Shown: positions 1 to 12,429 of the stretch, one piece after another
Layout: every line of letters starts with the position of its first letter
Position numbering within the stretch: the stretch's first letter is position 1
Source: Xiphophorus maculatus
Lineage: Eukaryota > Chordata > Actinopteri > Cyprinodontiformes > Poeciliidae
Direction: 5' to 3'
DNA length: 64,000 nucleotides
Assembly: GCF_002775205.1 (NCBI RefSeq)
Contig: NC_036461.1
Coordinates: 17,704,015-17,768,014 of the forward strand
Made by a program: the position numbers and the translations under genes
Notes under the pieces: generated by a model
Seen by the model: the letters and a program-made list of their open reading frames with translations, nothing else
Told to the model about the DNA's origin: nothing
Databases searched by the model: none

Positions 1-831
1 ATTCTTTAGTCCAATTTTGGGCTTTGCACGCAAGGGAAAGTTGGGAGGTTAAGTTAAATTGACCTTTAATGGTGCCAGATTTCCTCAGTAAAAAACAACT
101 CCATAAAAAGTATTTCCGCTCTTACATAATCCCCCCTATTCCACTTTCAAGTGGAATCCTAGTTAGCCTTAGCAGTTGTTTTTTGTTCATTGCTATAGTA
201 AGTGTCATGACTACATGTGAATATAATCCTCAAATATAAACCTTTTTAAATGTGTATAAAAGTCACTTAAAAGCGGATAGGATTAAGTGAGAGGATAAAT
301 ATTGTTTTCATGAGTGAATTAACTAATATCATAATTCCTATACATTGATTAACATATTGCCCATTGCTTCTATGATTGTTCTTCCATTCATATAAGATCG
401 AAAAACCCTGTTGGCCTTTTGTTGATTTGTGTTGTTTCAGGGGAAAAACTACCTTATGGTCCCCGCCCGCAATGGGCAACCGCCAATAACAAATTCTTTT
501 GGCACAAATGTAATACAATTATGGATCCACAGTGGACCAAATCATAGATATTCATGATAATGAGTATCTTGATGACAGTTTATGAAGAAATGTCCATAAT
601 GTACATATAATTCAGAGTGATTGAATAATTGGAGTACTGAATCATAATAATCAAAGACCCAACATGCAGGGTCTGTTAAAGTCCCTCAGTCTGCTACTCT
701 ATACATGCCAAAGGGTTTAATGTGTCGTGCCTGATGGGTGGAGGTTGCCAGCTGACAGATTTTCACAGGAGTTAAAATAGTGGTTTAACACATCAAAACC
801 CACAATAGCCTCATGCTGTTTTCTTACATTT
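1..831. other. AT-rich flank, no gene recognised
   Basis: No coding exon or known repeat was recognised here. An 83-codon minus-strand open stretch at 267-518 has no domain I know and no coding context. The segment ends at the L1 target-site duplication. Confidence 0.5.
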
Positions 832-847
832 GACAATTTCTATTTCT
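832..847. repeat. L1 target-site duplication, 3' side
   Basis: GACAATTTCTATTTCT is repeated exactly at 14063-14078. The two 16-bp copies bracket a minus-strand L1: the A-rich tail (T-rich on the plus strand) starts at 848 and the L1 5' end is at 14062. This is the length expected for target-primed reverse transcription. Confidence 0.93.
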
Positions 848-1059
848 TTTTTTGTTTTGTAATTCAAATTTTTTATTGATTTTCTGAAAATTATCTCACA
901 TAAAACACAAATATAGAACAAAAAAAACAAAAAAGCCTGGTGCACCACCCCCTGCCCCCCAATACCCAGGGTACAGTCATCTATTATATGTATATTACAG
1001 TGTCAATTCAAAAACATTCAGTAGTTGAGAGAAAGGTAATTGTCTGGGAAAATCAGACT
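848..1059 (-). other. L1 3' UTR and A-rich tail
   Basis: This is the segment between the ORF2 stop and the target duplication. Read on the minus strand it ends in an interrupted A run (AAAACAAAAAA) directly against the duplication, as expected for L1 3' ends. Confidence 0.8.
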
Positions 1060-4000
1060 TCATCCAGATACATTACTCGAAGCCATAGTTCTTTTCAATG
1101 AGTCCCAAAAGCTATCCCATTCCATGTCCCTGTTCCCATCCATGTTGTTGAGCATGACTTCATAAGAAGCTGTATCCGTCATTGATTTAATCCACTCATT
1201 TAGCTCGGGACACTTTGTGGTCTTCCAATGTCTTAAGATGATCCTGCAGGCTGTCACCAGACCGACCATCACAACTGCAAAAGCTCCTTTTGGGGTGTTT
1301 GGCATTTGAGATCGGTCTCCCAGTAAACACAGTTCTGGAGTCTGAGAGATCTCTGAGCCAAGCCATGCACTCAGAGCCTCCAAGATTTTAATCCAAAATG
1401 GTGAGACCAGAGAGCAGTCCCAAAAACAATGCAAATATGTGCCCACTTCTTTCTTACATTTCCAACACTTATTGTTTGACATTATTTTCATTCTATGTAA
1501 CCTCGTAGGTGTATGGTAATATCTATGTAGCACCTTATACTGTATAAATTTGCTTCTGGCCTCTTTCACATATTTACCGCTCTCTGACATTACCCTCAAC
1601 CATCCTTCTTTTGTATACTCTTTTCTCAAATCTTTTTGCCATAGGAGTTTAATATTTGACGATTCACCACTCAGATTACAACTTAGCAGCTTATAAAATT
1701 GAGAGGCAGTGTGTCGTTCACGCGGCATCTTAATATAATTCAATATATCATTTTCTACAATCTTTTTAAATTTTGAGGTAACACAATGTCTCATCTGTAG
1801 ATATTTCCAAAAATTTGCTTTACCTTCCAAATTAAATGTGTGAGTAAGTTCATTGAAGGACATGAATTGTCCATCTTTGTACAAATCACCAATGACGCAT
1901 ATGTCACGTGAATGCCACTGCCTCCAAAACACAGGTGTTTTACCAATACATATCTCAGGATTATTCCAGAGAGATGCATACTGCTCTACCTGATGTGGGA
2001 GCTTTAACAGTTTGTGTACCTTTGACCAAACTTTACAAGAATGAACATAAACTGGGTTTGTTGTGTCGATCTTTTGAGATAATTTGTGTTTAGGGTCAAA
2101 TGGCAAACATATATCCCTTTCAATATGTAACCATTCCTGCCCATTCTCACCTTCCCAATATTTAACTAATTTTGCCATTTCAAATGACAAGCAATAGAGC
2201 TTAAGATCTGGAAGTTCTAGGCCGCCCTTTTCCTTAGGAGCATATAATTTTTCTAATTTTATTCTCGCTCTTTTACCTTCCCACAAAAAATGTTTAATTA
2301 AATTTTCATACCTTTTAAAAATATCAAGTGGAATTGTAATAGGAAGCATCATAAGCAGATAATTAAACTGAGGGGCGGGAATCATTTTTATAACATTAAT
2401 CTTACCCCATAATGTTAGTTTTATCTTCCCCTACTTTTCAAAATTTGTTTTAATTTTTGAGAGCACCGGATCAAAATTTAGCGAAGGTAACGCTTCCAAC
2501 TCCCTACTGAGCCTAATCCCAAGATACTTCATACCTTCAGGTACCCATTTGAATTTAAAATCTTTAACCATGTGTGAATTGCATAAAGAGGATAATGGCA
2601 TGGCTTCAGATTTAGCCCAATTTATTGAGTACCCTGAAACCGTCGAATACATCTGCATAGTGTCCATCAGGTGCGGCAAAGATGTAAGCGGATGTGTTAT
2701 AAGTGATAAAATATCGTCTGCATATAAAAGCAGTTTGTGTTCTTGTTGTCCCCATAATATTCCTTTGATGTCCTTATTTCTCCTAATAATGCTCACTGCT
2801 AAAGTTTCAATAAACATGATGAATAATAATGGACTGAGAGAACAACCCTGATGGGTCCCCCGTGATAAGTTAAAAAAGGATGAAATGGTGCCATTGGTTA
2901 TGACAGCAGCCTTTGGTTCTTTATACAATATTTTGACCCATTTAATAAAAGAGGGTCCAAATCCAAAATTTGAGAGAGCCGAAAAAAGAAAGCTCCATTC
3001 CACTTTATCAAACGCCTTCTCCGCATCTAAGGAGATAGCAACAACTGGCTCCTCCTTTGACTGACTCAACCACATCAGATGTAACAATTTTCTAATGTTA
3101 TCAGAGGAGGAGCGGGTTTTCATAAAGCCTGTCTGATTCTGATGAATAATACTAGGAAGGACTTGTTGTAAGCGCACAGCCAGCGCCTTGGTTAATATTT
3201 TACAGTCTACATTTAATAAGCTAATTGGCCTATAATTTTCCGGGTCCGTGCTATCCCTATCCTTTTTTGGAATCAACGATATCAGAGCTTCATTAAAAGT
3301 AGGAGGCAGCTGTCCTCTCTCAAAGATCTCTTGATAGACCTTTTGTAACACTGGAGCAAGAATATCTATATACTCCTTGTAGTATTCTGATGGAATACCA
3401 TCATACCCGGGGGATTTCCCCACCTTCATCGCTGAGATTGCCTTCCTAATCTCCTCTTCAGTAATTGGTGCTTCCAACCACTCTACATGCTCCTGAGATA
3501 GCCTTGGTAGCTTGAGTTTGGAGAGAAAAGCATCACTTTCTCTTTGGTTTGTCTCGTCAAACACTGAAGATGTATACAATGTTTCATAATATTGTTTGAA
3601 GCCATTGTTTATGTCTTTTGGTAAGGTTACTAAAGTATCTCCTTGTTTAATGGCAGGGATTGTGTTCAAAAAATCCTCTTTTTTAACTTGTCTTGCTAAT
3701 AATTTGCCTGTTTTCTCCCCTCCCTCATAAAATGAAGTTTTTAACCTGAATAGAGAATATTCCACTTTTTTGTTATAAATTTCATTTAACTGAAACTTAA
3801 GCCCACAAATATCTCGATAAAGTAAATCATCATAACACCTAGCCAAATTGCTTTCTTTAAGTTTGATTTCTCTTTCCAATTTACGAATTTTACATAGACT
3901 CTCTTTTTTCTTCCATAAAGTGTATGCTATAAGTTTACCTCTCAGAAATGCCTTAGAGGCCTCCCATTCAGATTGAACATGCTCTGTACTGCCAATATTT

Positions 4001-4824
4001 ATTTCAAAAAAGTATCTCAGGTCCTGCCCCAACTGTTCTTTAAAAAGTTTGTCCTGTAAAATCGAGACATTCATTCTCCATCTTGAACCTCTTATATTCC
4101 CCAGTCCTAATCTTATGCATAATTCCGTAGGTGCATGGTCAGTGAGTGCAATAGTTTTAATATCACAACTCCGCACATTATTTACTATGAGTTTTGAAAC
4201 CAAAAACAGATTGATCCTAGAATAGGATTTGTGACAATGAGAATAAAATGTGTACTCTCTTTTGGACGGATTGATTAACCTCCAAACATCTACTAGACCC
4301 AAATCTTCCTTTAACATATGGACTGCATCTCTTCCTATAGAGCTAAGTGAACCTTTTGGTGCGCTTTTATCAAGTATAGGATCCATAACTTCATTAAAGT
4401 CCCCTGCTAATATTATTTGTCCTTCCATATCCCCCAATATACTATTTATTTTGTGGAAAAAATTAGGGTCCTCCTTATTGGGCGCGTATATGTTGCAGAG
4501 TATGACCTTTACCCCTTCCAGCATTGCTTCGACGCAAACTATTCTTCCCTCTGTATCCTTAGCTTGTTTTATCAATGAAAACTGAATATTTTTCTTAATA
4601 AGGATAATTACTCCATTGCGAGCACTCGAGTGAGAGCTATGAAAAATATGTCCTACCCAACCCATCTTAAACTTGGACTCTTCCCCCTCATTTAGGTGAG
4701 TTTCTTGGAGAAATATTATATCGGTTTGATTCGTCTTTAAATACGCCAATATTTTGCGCCTTTTGGCTGGATTTCTGCATCCATTAATATTCCAAGATGT
4801 GAATTTTATATACTTCCCAGTCAT
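1060..4824 (-). pseudogene. L1 ORF2: endonuclease-reverse transcriptase, one nonsense codon
   Basis: This is one frame of 1254 codons plus stop, broken only by a TAG at 2433-2431 (codon 798). Without it the length matches L1 ORF2 proteins (about 1.25-1.3 kaa). The apurinic-like endonuclease comes first: SWNING near residue 10, FLQETH, GDFNE, and TDHAP near residue 225. The position that is normally SRID reads SRIN, replacing a conserved endonuclease aspartate. The reverse transcriptase includes QTGF, SLDAEKAFD, a QGC-SLSPLLF stretch and YADD at about residues 701-704. Past the stop, CWKCKKEVGTYLHCFWDC forms the C-terminal cysteine/histidine motif. TGG to TAG is the simplest origin of the stop, but CAG to TAG is also possible. 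Confidence 0.95.
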
Positions 4825-5190
4825 TGCAGATTATAGATTGATACACGTTTTAAACCTGTAACAAAACACTCTGAACTGATATATCTATACCCCGGTCCCC
4901 TGATCCCCAACCTACTCTGTGAGTGCACCCAGCCAAAATGAAAACAATTTACATGGGCAATAAACATTCCCGTCATGTAAACGGATAGAAACAACATTAA
5001 AAAAACAAACTTAAAACCTACTCTATTGCTGCTGTCTACCACAGCTGAAAAAAGAAAAAGAAAGAATAACTAAGAGAAAAAACCTTATCAGGTCCGTGGA
5101 CTCTGCTTCTCTCTGTTCATGATGACAGGTGGCGAGGTCCGCCTCCCAACAGTCAGACACAACATCTTCTATGGGCTCCTAGGAATTACA
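4825..5190 (-). other. L1 inter-ORF spacer
   Basis: About 366 bp lie between the ORF1 stop and the ORF2 start. A 73-codon open stretch at 4821-5042 matches nothing I know. The gap is longer than in mammalian L1 and may hold sequence used for ORF2 translation, but no specific signal is visible. Confidence 0.5.
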
Positions 5191-5754
5191 TCAATCAGTT
5201 GAATTTGGGGTGTCCTCCCCCTGCTCGTTCTCCTCCCGGCTCTCCTCATTGAAAAACTTCTCTGCTGCTTTCGCCGAGCTGAAACTTATGTTTCTGCCCT
5301 TCCACCTCACGCACAGCGTGGCTGGAAACGCCAGGGTGTATTTAGTGTTGCGCTCTTGCAGCTTCTTTTTCACTGCGGTGAAAGCCTTCCTCTTCTCCGC
5401 CAGTTCTTTAGACATATCTGGAAACACTGATAGCCTGCATCCTTGCCACTCAAACCCGCGCTTCTCCTTAGCTGCCATAATCACTTTATCCCTCGCTGAT
5501 TGCCTCAGGAATCGAATAAGAACCGGTCTCGGGGCTCGATTCGGGTCGGGTAACGGTGCGAAGACCCGGTGGGCTCGTTCAATCTCGAACTCGGCGTCAT
5601 CGCGAACTCCAAGACCCTCGATTAACATCTTCCGAACACAGCTCAAAAGTGTCCCATCAGTACCGATAGTCTCTTTCAACCCAATAACTCTCACATTATT
5701 CCTCTTACTGTGATTTTCGAGAACGTGCATGCGGTCCAGCATGGCTTCCATTAG
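5191..5754 (-). pseudogene. L1 ORF1, C-terminal part
   Basis: This is the downstream half of ORF1 (187 codons plus stop). It starts in the coiled-coil linker and runs through an RRM-type segment (NNVRVIGLKE) and a basic C-terminal domain (RPVLIRFLRQSARDKVI), the order found in L1 ORF1 RNA-binding proteins. It is separated from its N-terminal half at 13581-13946 by the LTR insertion. The two halves are in the same frame across the single copy of the target site, so ORF1 (309 codons) was open when the LTR element arrived. ORF1 proteins form trimers, bind L1 RNA and act as chaperones. Confidence 0.9.
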
Positions 5755-5758
5755 CTTG
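5755..5758. repeat. LTR element target duplication, left copy
   Basis: CTTG here is matched by CTTG at 13581-13584. A 4-bp duplication flanks the two LTRs exactly. Confidence 0.85.
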
Positions 5759-6515
5759 TATTAAAAAAGAGGATCATTTTATGCTAGCGTTGGACAAAAC
5801 GTTTGGCTCTTTTCCTCTTTAATCTTGCCCGGGATCTTCCGAGTCCTTGGCAAGTGACGCTCTCCGTGCAGCGACCGCGTGCTGGTAAAACGAAACAACA
5901 ACAAAACGTGTTGACGTCACAGATCACGGAGTTTAATCTCATACAAAGCAATCGACAACAAAGCTGCAGAGGAACAGAGATATGCATTTTCTCATAAAAA
6001 TAAAAACACACACAAGGGGTAGACAGACAAACACAAAACAAATACAAAAAGGCAAAAATAGCGGCCGCGTTCTCTCTCTCTATCTCAGCATTGACCCAAA
6101 TTTTTATATTCAGTGGGTGTTCCTTCAATTTAATATATGCAGTCAAGGCGCTCCGTTCTTTGACCAATTAGAAACTCCCTCAGCCCTCAGAGAACTTGAA
6201 AAAACTCCCCTCATTGTGGCAAAGGTGTCTGTTTTTTTATCTAAGTAAGAGGGCGGACCACTTCGTGCCCATCGCTGCCTGATACGGAAGATCCCTGGCG
6301 CCAAACGTCCTAAGATGAGATTTCACAGACACCTCCGTAGCCCCCACTCCCATTGGAATGCAAATTTATTGCTCTGTTGTGTCAATGGGGGAGGAAAAGG
6401 CCCTGCTTCCCCCATGCTCCACAGAAAACTGTTCCAAATAAAGTGTTGGCTATCCCTTTACACATGTCGTAAGATTAAGTGTATTTTTAGCATTAAATAA
6501 TCATTTTCCTTAACA
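5759..6515 (-). repeat. 3' LTR (left copy)
   Basis: This 757-bp copy is nearly identical to 12814-13580. On the minus strand it begins TGTTAAGG next to the polypurine tract and ends TTAATA. Visible signals on the minus strand are a CCAAT box (ATTGGTC near 6160) and a TATA-like CATATATTAAA near 6130-6140. I found two substitutions and one 10-bp tandem duplication (GTGCAGCGAC, extra in the right copy) between the LTRs, implying recent insertion. A 128-codon minus-strand frame inside the LTR has no recognisable domain and is treated as chance. Confidence 0.93.
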
Positions 6516-6527
6516 ATCCCCCTTTTG
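6516..6527 (-). other. Polypurine tract of the LTR element
   Basis: The minus strand reads AAAAGGGGGAT immediately before the 3' LTR start TGTTAAGG. This is the plus-strand DNA primer site expected at this position and it fixes the element's orientation. Confidence 0.85.
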
Positions 6528-6565
6528 AGGTCTTAATCAAAAGACCTCAATAAAAATTGATTAAG
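6525..6565. other. Competing hairpins beside the polypurine tract
   Basis: TTGAGGTCTT (6525-6534) pairs perfectly with AAGACCTCAA (6541-6550) over a 6-nt loop. CTTAATCAA (6532-6540) pairs with TTGATTAAG (6557-6565). The stems overlap, so they exclude each other. Confidence 0.6.
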
Positions 6566-6653
6566 CCTTCTAATACAGAACCAAAACTATGTATGAAAAA
6601 ACGAAAAAACCGAAAAATAAAAAGACAAAAGAGTGACGTACCCTAATTACATA

Positions 6654-6668
6654 CAATCCCCCTTTGAA
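6654..6668 (-). other. Second polypurine-like tract
   Basis: ACAATCCCCCTTT on the plus strand repeats the 13 bases at the polypurine tract/LTR boundary (from 6513), about 140 bp further inside the element. On the minus strand it reads AAAGGGGGATTGT. It may be a duplicated or auxiliary plus-strand primer. Confidence 0.5.
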
Positions 6669-9600
6669 ACAAAACCCAAGGTGTAGAAAGACTTATCCTT
6701 CAAAATGTAAAATCATAAAACACAATCATCACAATACAACCAAAACACAAGACAAACCAAAAACCCAAAGTATACAATAAAAAATAAAGCAGGGACATAC
6801 ATATAAAAAACTAGTAAGAAATGCTCTGCAACTTCAAAGACAACATTCATCACAAAATTACAAACGTCGAACCAAGAAACACACAAAATTACAATCTGCT
6901 GCACGTCTTTTCTGTTTTTTTTTTGTTTTTTTTAAAAATGTCCATCGTCAGTCTCTCAAAAAATATGAAGTCTTCGTCAGGAAATGTTCAAAAAATGCGC
7001 GCAAAAAAACGAAACGAAAGTCCTTTCCAGAGTTCACTACGAACGAAAAACACGCAATAAAAGTTTATGATGATCCTCTTGCAGCTTGATCTTCTTCGGT
7101 CGGAAACCTCAGGCTTCCACCTGAGCGTCCGTTGCTCACTGAAAATGGGATTATTAGGTCAATATTACAGAGAGATGTCAAGGAGAAAATGAAATCTCCT
7201 CGTGAGGAAACTAAATCTCGTGAAGCGACCTGTCACAGGTTATTAAACAGACATTTTGTTTCAACATGAATTTCATTAGCATCAGAAACACAATTACAAC
7301 ATTCTTTAATATCATCTTCATTACTGTCAGCATAATCAAACGATGGTTTCACCCAAAAATAAATTTGTTTTGTCACTTCCCATCAGAGGAACTATTTTAA
7401 TCCTTTTATCAAAGAACGCAGATTTTGAATGAGACCACATCCACAGGGCACCAGGAAAACGGCTGCAAACTGAAACGACAAACAGAGATCAGATTTTCCA
7501 AAAGCATCATTCATTTTGTGTATTCAACACAAACATCTTAAAGTCACCCCGTGTCAGAGTGAATCCTCCACCGCTCGTGACTCTGTGGCTGCTATCTTCG
7601 AAAAATGTGAAGCCGCTTCTCCAAGCAGCCTCACCCCCGCCTCGCATGACAACAGCTTGTGTGACAGAGTCCAAAGTCCCACCTGGAGCTCGGAACTCCA
7701 GGGCAGTCTGCGTGTAAAACCATGAGCAACTCATCTCGTGAAGCCTTATCTCCTACTTTGTCCAGTTCTGTTCATCAAATGGTGGATGTGATCCCTTCAA
7801 TTTACGTTTCTATTATTTCAAACTATAGTTCCTACCCGATGGAAAACAGCAAAACCTTGTAATCACCCGCTTCAAAAGACATGTTTCCAAAGGAACGTTT
7901 TGCCAGAATATTAAACATATGCAGATCGTCCTCTTAAACCAATCTTGTAAAAATAGGATTAAACAAACGAAACAAAACAAACACAAAACCCTAAAAATGT
8001 AGCTGTAAAGCTTACATTTACCATCAAAAATGAAAATCGCTGTGAATTAAACTGTCCCATTTAAATTACTTTTATAGAACAAACTAGATCTTATTGGTCA
8101 TTTATCTAAATCATTTTACATGTGTTCCTTAAACAAAATTCAAAAGAGTTAGACCTGGAGAAATTATAATGTAAATGTATGCCTTAACAAAACCAAACAT
8201 TTTCAAAATATACCAATTTTTACCTCGGCTTTTACTTGTCGAATTTAAAGTTTTATTCAAAATCGTTTTAAATGGATGTAAATCAAAAAATCAAAATCAA
8301 GTTTAGAAAAATCATTATAATCCCGCCTGTGTACTTTTAGTGATTAGTGATAACTTTAATCAAGAACAGATTCTTCAAAACATTTCTTAAAACATTCATG
8401 CTCCATTAAATTAATGCTCTGAAAATGGCTAACACAATAATATTTTAATTTCTATAATTATTTTCCCAAGTTAATTAACCAAAATATGCTTCATTATCAC
8501 TATAAATTTATCTATTTTCTCAAAATATGTTAGCCCATTGTCAGAAAATCTTTTAATGGAGAACAACTCAAACCTATTTAAAATAAGCACATATATTACC
8601 AGAGAATATTTTCCTTTCACTTTTATGTGTAGCACAGATCAGACATGTTCTTCAAAAATTTGTTTAAGTATTATAAAAGATGAACCCATGCATCTTCTCC
8701 CCCTTTGATACATTACTGGCTAATGTATCACTATTTCTAGTATGTGAAATAACGATGTTGATGAAACAGGGTTATTATTCAAGCTAAGAAAAATCCCACC
8801 GATATGCAATGCTGCCCCCGTCCTAACAGGCAAACTCCCAAAACAAACAGAACAATTTATTATAGCATGCTTTAAACCTTCAAGATTGCTATTTTCAAAA
8901 AACATTTCACATTACAGTTTTAAAGCTCATTATTCAATTTACTGTTATGATTCTCAAATAATTCATTTTACCAAATTCTCAAAAATTTTCACTAGCGTTT
9001 GACAAAGCATGTGTACCAATTAAGACTCTGCGAAGGTTTTGCATAAACGAACCAGAGAGACGTTGAAGAAAAAAAATTCAAACACAGTTAACAAAGAAAA
9101 TCCAAAAATAATAAATTGGGCCCCTACTGAAATCAACATAACAAAAAACAACACAGGTAGTAACAGAACGACGTAAGCACAAACTGACCTAACAAGACAT
9201 AAGGGGAACTTAGATAACGGCTGATCAGACCATTAACACACTAAGGGGTAATTAAACACAAAATCCTAAAATACTGGTCAGTATATCACTAAATCTACAA
9301 ATGAAAAGAAAGTAAACTAAAGATCAAATTTCCCCCTCCCCCTTTCGGAACAAAATAAGAGGAAACTGGTAACTCAAAATGAATTCGTGATATTTAACAA
9401 AATATAGAAGAACTGACACTTAAAGTTAACTAAATGAGTGCAGAACAAATAGCCAACTAAAGAGTCAGACTAATGAAAACAAATTTAAAGATAAAAATCT
9501 AAACTACTCACTATATAAAGTAATATGAAAGGAAACCAGAAAATCATTACCAAGAGTGTCAGCGTGTGACAGTTGACTCAGTGTTTTGATGCTAAAAACT

Positions 9601-12110
9601 TATATGTAACATTTTCCACATTATTCCTTACTCACTATGTATTCGCTTGTTTAAACTATCTACTTTAAAGAGAAAATGTTTCACTAAAGCTAGGAAACCA
9701 AACTGCATCAAAAATCCTGTCTTATGTGATGAGAAAAGACTCTCTACTCCTTCCTATAATCTATAATGTGAAACAATACCCTAAAATTTAAACAGCCAAT
9801 CTCTATGTTCCTTAGGAAAAAAGAAAAATTAAATCCTTTTGTACTTTTAGATGTCACAATTTAAATTTGAAAGTCACTACACCAGTCTGAGCAATCTCCA
9901 TTGTCAGACCATAAAACAAATTCCTAAGCCCACCATAAAACCCCCTTTTCACCTCTCGGAGGAACTATTTGTATGGCAGGAAAAAGAGCCAATAAGGATT
10001 TCAGGAAGAACTCCCAATTCTTTAAATTTATTAGTAGGCTTTGTCAGTGAAAGCATCAGATATGTTTTAGTCTCCTATAATTATAAAATTTGAACTTAAA
10101 AACCCTTTTGTCGTACCATTACAAAAATTGTAAGTTATATTCAGAGAATTTGTCAGAAGGTACTTTAAATGATGGGAGAGACAATGATTTGCCTCACAGC
10201 TGCTTGTTCTCCCGTGATGAACTTCTGTAAGTGGGGGTTGAAACTCCTCCTTGGGCTCCATTAGTCTCATGTCTAAATAAACATGCTTGTCGCTTCTTTT
10301 TGTTTTGTTCTATTTATTTATTTTACTTAATTTTCTTATTGTATTTCCTGTAGGCACTGTTTAATCATCTCTAATTACAGTTTAATATTCATTCTCTACA
10401 ATAGTTCCATATAATGTTTTTTATTAACCAATAAGTTATTTCAAACTTAATGTTATCCTTCAACAACAAATCTTGTAAATTTTAGCAAACTTTTCTATAT
10501 TTAACCAATTGCTATTTAACAAGAGAGTGACTTCTAATTTATCCTGGCTAATTATCCGTAAGTCCTGTAGATTTAACAATATTTTATCTATCTTAAAGTC
10601 TTGGTCAGTTTGAAAAAAAAAAAAAACTGATTGTGAAAATATCTAGAGTCAGTTGCATATTACAGTTTGTTGTCATCTGAGCAAGTCCTCTTACAGTTAG
10701 AGCCTGTTTCTCTAAAAATCTTTTGTGTTTTTTCTTTATCCTCAACTCATTAAAAAAGTCCTATTTCAACTCATTGTATTTTATTCCATTTTTTCTGCTA
10801 CCTTCACAGCCTTAGAAGGAATAATTAACATTATATCCACTATTTAGTTCTCAAGTCTATATAAATTTTCATTTAATTTATGTCATTGCTGTACCTAATC
10901 AGTTATGTATTTATCTATTCATCCATTCACCATATTTATGTATTTAACTATTAATTTGCCAAGACAGCATTTCTAGAATCCTCTGTGACCTAATTTTCTT
11001 GGCTTATTCTTTCTTTCTTTCTTTAATTATTTAATTATGCATTTATTTAACCGTAGAACCCATAATGTATTTTCAATTTGTTCTGATGATTTATTTTATT
11101 AAGATTCTATCCTTTAATCACCTTCCAAACTTTAACACTGCAGTTCACACTTACTGCTGTTATTGTTTAATTTTAAGAAGTTAGTTCAATTTAACACAGA
11201 GGATGTTTGTAAAAACTAGAAATTTTGCACCATCAAACAACACTAAAAATTTCTCTGTATTTATAAGACATGAAATACCCAGTGATATTTTATCTCCAAT
11301 CACACACACTTTCACACCAAAATGAATTGCAACACAATACAAAAACACAAAACACATTACAAAAAACACAAAACACACATCTGGCCAGGTTTATAGTCAG
11401 TCAAAGTTTTCAGTCAGTCATCATTTTATCAAAGTTTTACTGTAATTTATATCAAATTTACTGAAATTTATATCAAATTTACTGAGGCTTCAGGAATCGT
11501 CCAATGTTTTATTAACATATTTTCATGTGTCAATTTAATTAATTTTAAACTCCAATCGTCAGGAACCTTTTAGTTCCCCGTGCACGTTTAAAAAGAGAGA
11601 TCTCAAAGTTATGTTAAAATCAAACCACAACCAATAATTTTGTTGTCTGGTACCAGTTTAGTTTACTTAACTGTTATTTTTATTTTTATTTATTTATTTA
11701 TTTTTAAACTAAAAGACCACGTGTCGCCATCGTCCTACTTTCCCGTTAAGATTCTTCTACGAACCATAGCGTAAAGCACGTGTCGCAACTCAGTGTCCAT
11801 AATAACTTTACAATAAAACGCAGCAAAAGGAAGTCACATTCACGCAAACAGCGCTTTGCAAACAACTTAACACTCCGCTCAAACACACAGCCAGCCCGAA
11901 CTCGCGCACGCGCACACACACGGCCACACAGATACACACGCATATACACACGCAGATACACACGCAGATACACACGCAGATACACATGCACAGACACATA
12001 CAGAGACACACATACACAGTTACAAACAAACGTAAGAGACAAACGGGGGAAATAAAAATAAAATGCCGGCGTCAAAAATGCATCCATTTTCCAACTTGCA
12101 AAGTTAGTCC
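6669..12110. other. LTR element interior, no gene recognised
   Basis: This is AT-rich sequence with stop codons in all frames. One less AT-rich stretch (about 7080-7760) holds a 75-codon minus-strand frame (7507-7734), which could be a relic of a coding or captured segment. A third purine-rich tract lies near 8695-8705 on the minus strand. I cannot identify any domain. Confidence 0.6.
11890..12030. repeat. CA-rich microsatellite
   Basis: This run of ACAC units is interrupted by GCAGATACACAC-type 12-mers. It makes overlapping frames on both strands that are not genes. Confidence 0.8.
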
Positions 12111-12113
12111 TCT

Positions 12114-12429
12114 GAGCGATTCAACTCGAAACCCAATATAAGTCCAACAGAGCGATTCAGCTCGAGTCCAATATAAGTCCTATTTCAAGAGCGATTCAAC
12201 CCCTTTTTCAATGTTCGACCAGAGAAAAATTAATTTAACATACTTTTCAAGATTTAACCGATGAATAGAGCGATTCAACGCGAAACCCAATATAAGTCCA
12301 ATAAAGCGATTCAGCTTGATTCCAATATAAGTCCTATAGAGCGATTCAACTCCTTTTCAATGTTTCACCAGAGAAAAATTAATTTAACATACTTTTCTAG
12401 ATTTAACCGATATAGGCCAATATAAGTCC
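12114..12429. repeat. Leader tandem repeats of the LTR element
   Basis: Two units of about 150 bp (12114-12262 and 12268-12411) are followed by a fragment. Each unit contains repeats of GAGCGATTCA and CCAATATAAGTCC; across the array there are about six of the first and five of the second. On the transcribed (minus) strand they lie about 400-700 nt from the 5' LTR, in the leader where packaging and dimerisation signals usually sit. The function is inferred from position only. Confidence 0.85.

Noticed and set aside
5210-5713. 167-codon plus-strand frame
   Set aside because: It is the antisense shadow of L1 ORF1.
5784-6167. 127-codon minus-strand frame in the LTR, repeated in the other LTR at 12834-13232
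   Set aside because: It lies across promoter signals of the LTR, differs at its end between copies because of the 10-bp duplication, and shows no domain.
11746-12087. Frames of up to 113 codons with V/C/R-rich repeats
   Set aside because: They are translations of a CA-type microsatellite, open on both strands.
12114-12429. CRISPR-like regular repeats
   Set aside because: This is a vertebrate nuclear sequence; the units are a two-copy tandem duplication without unique equal-length spacers.
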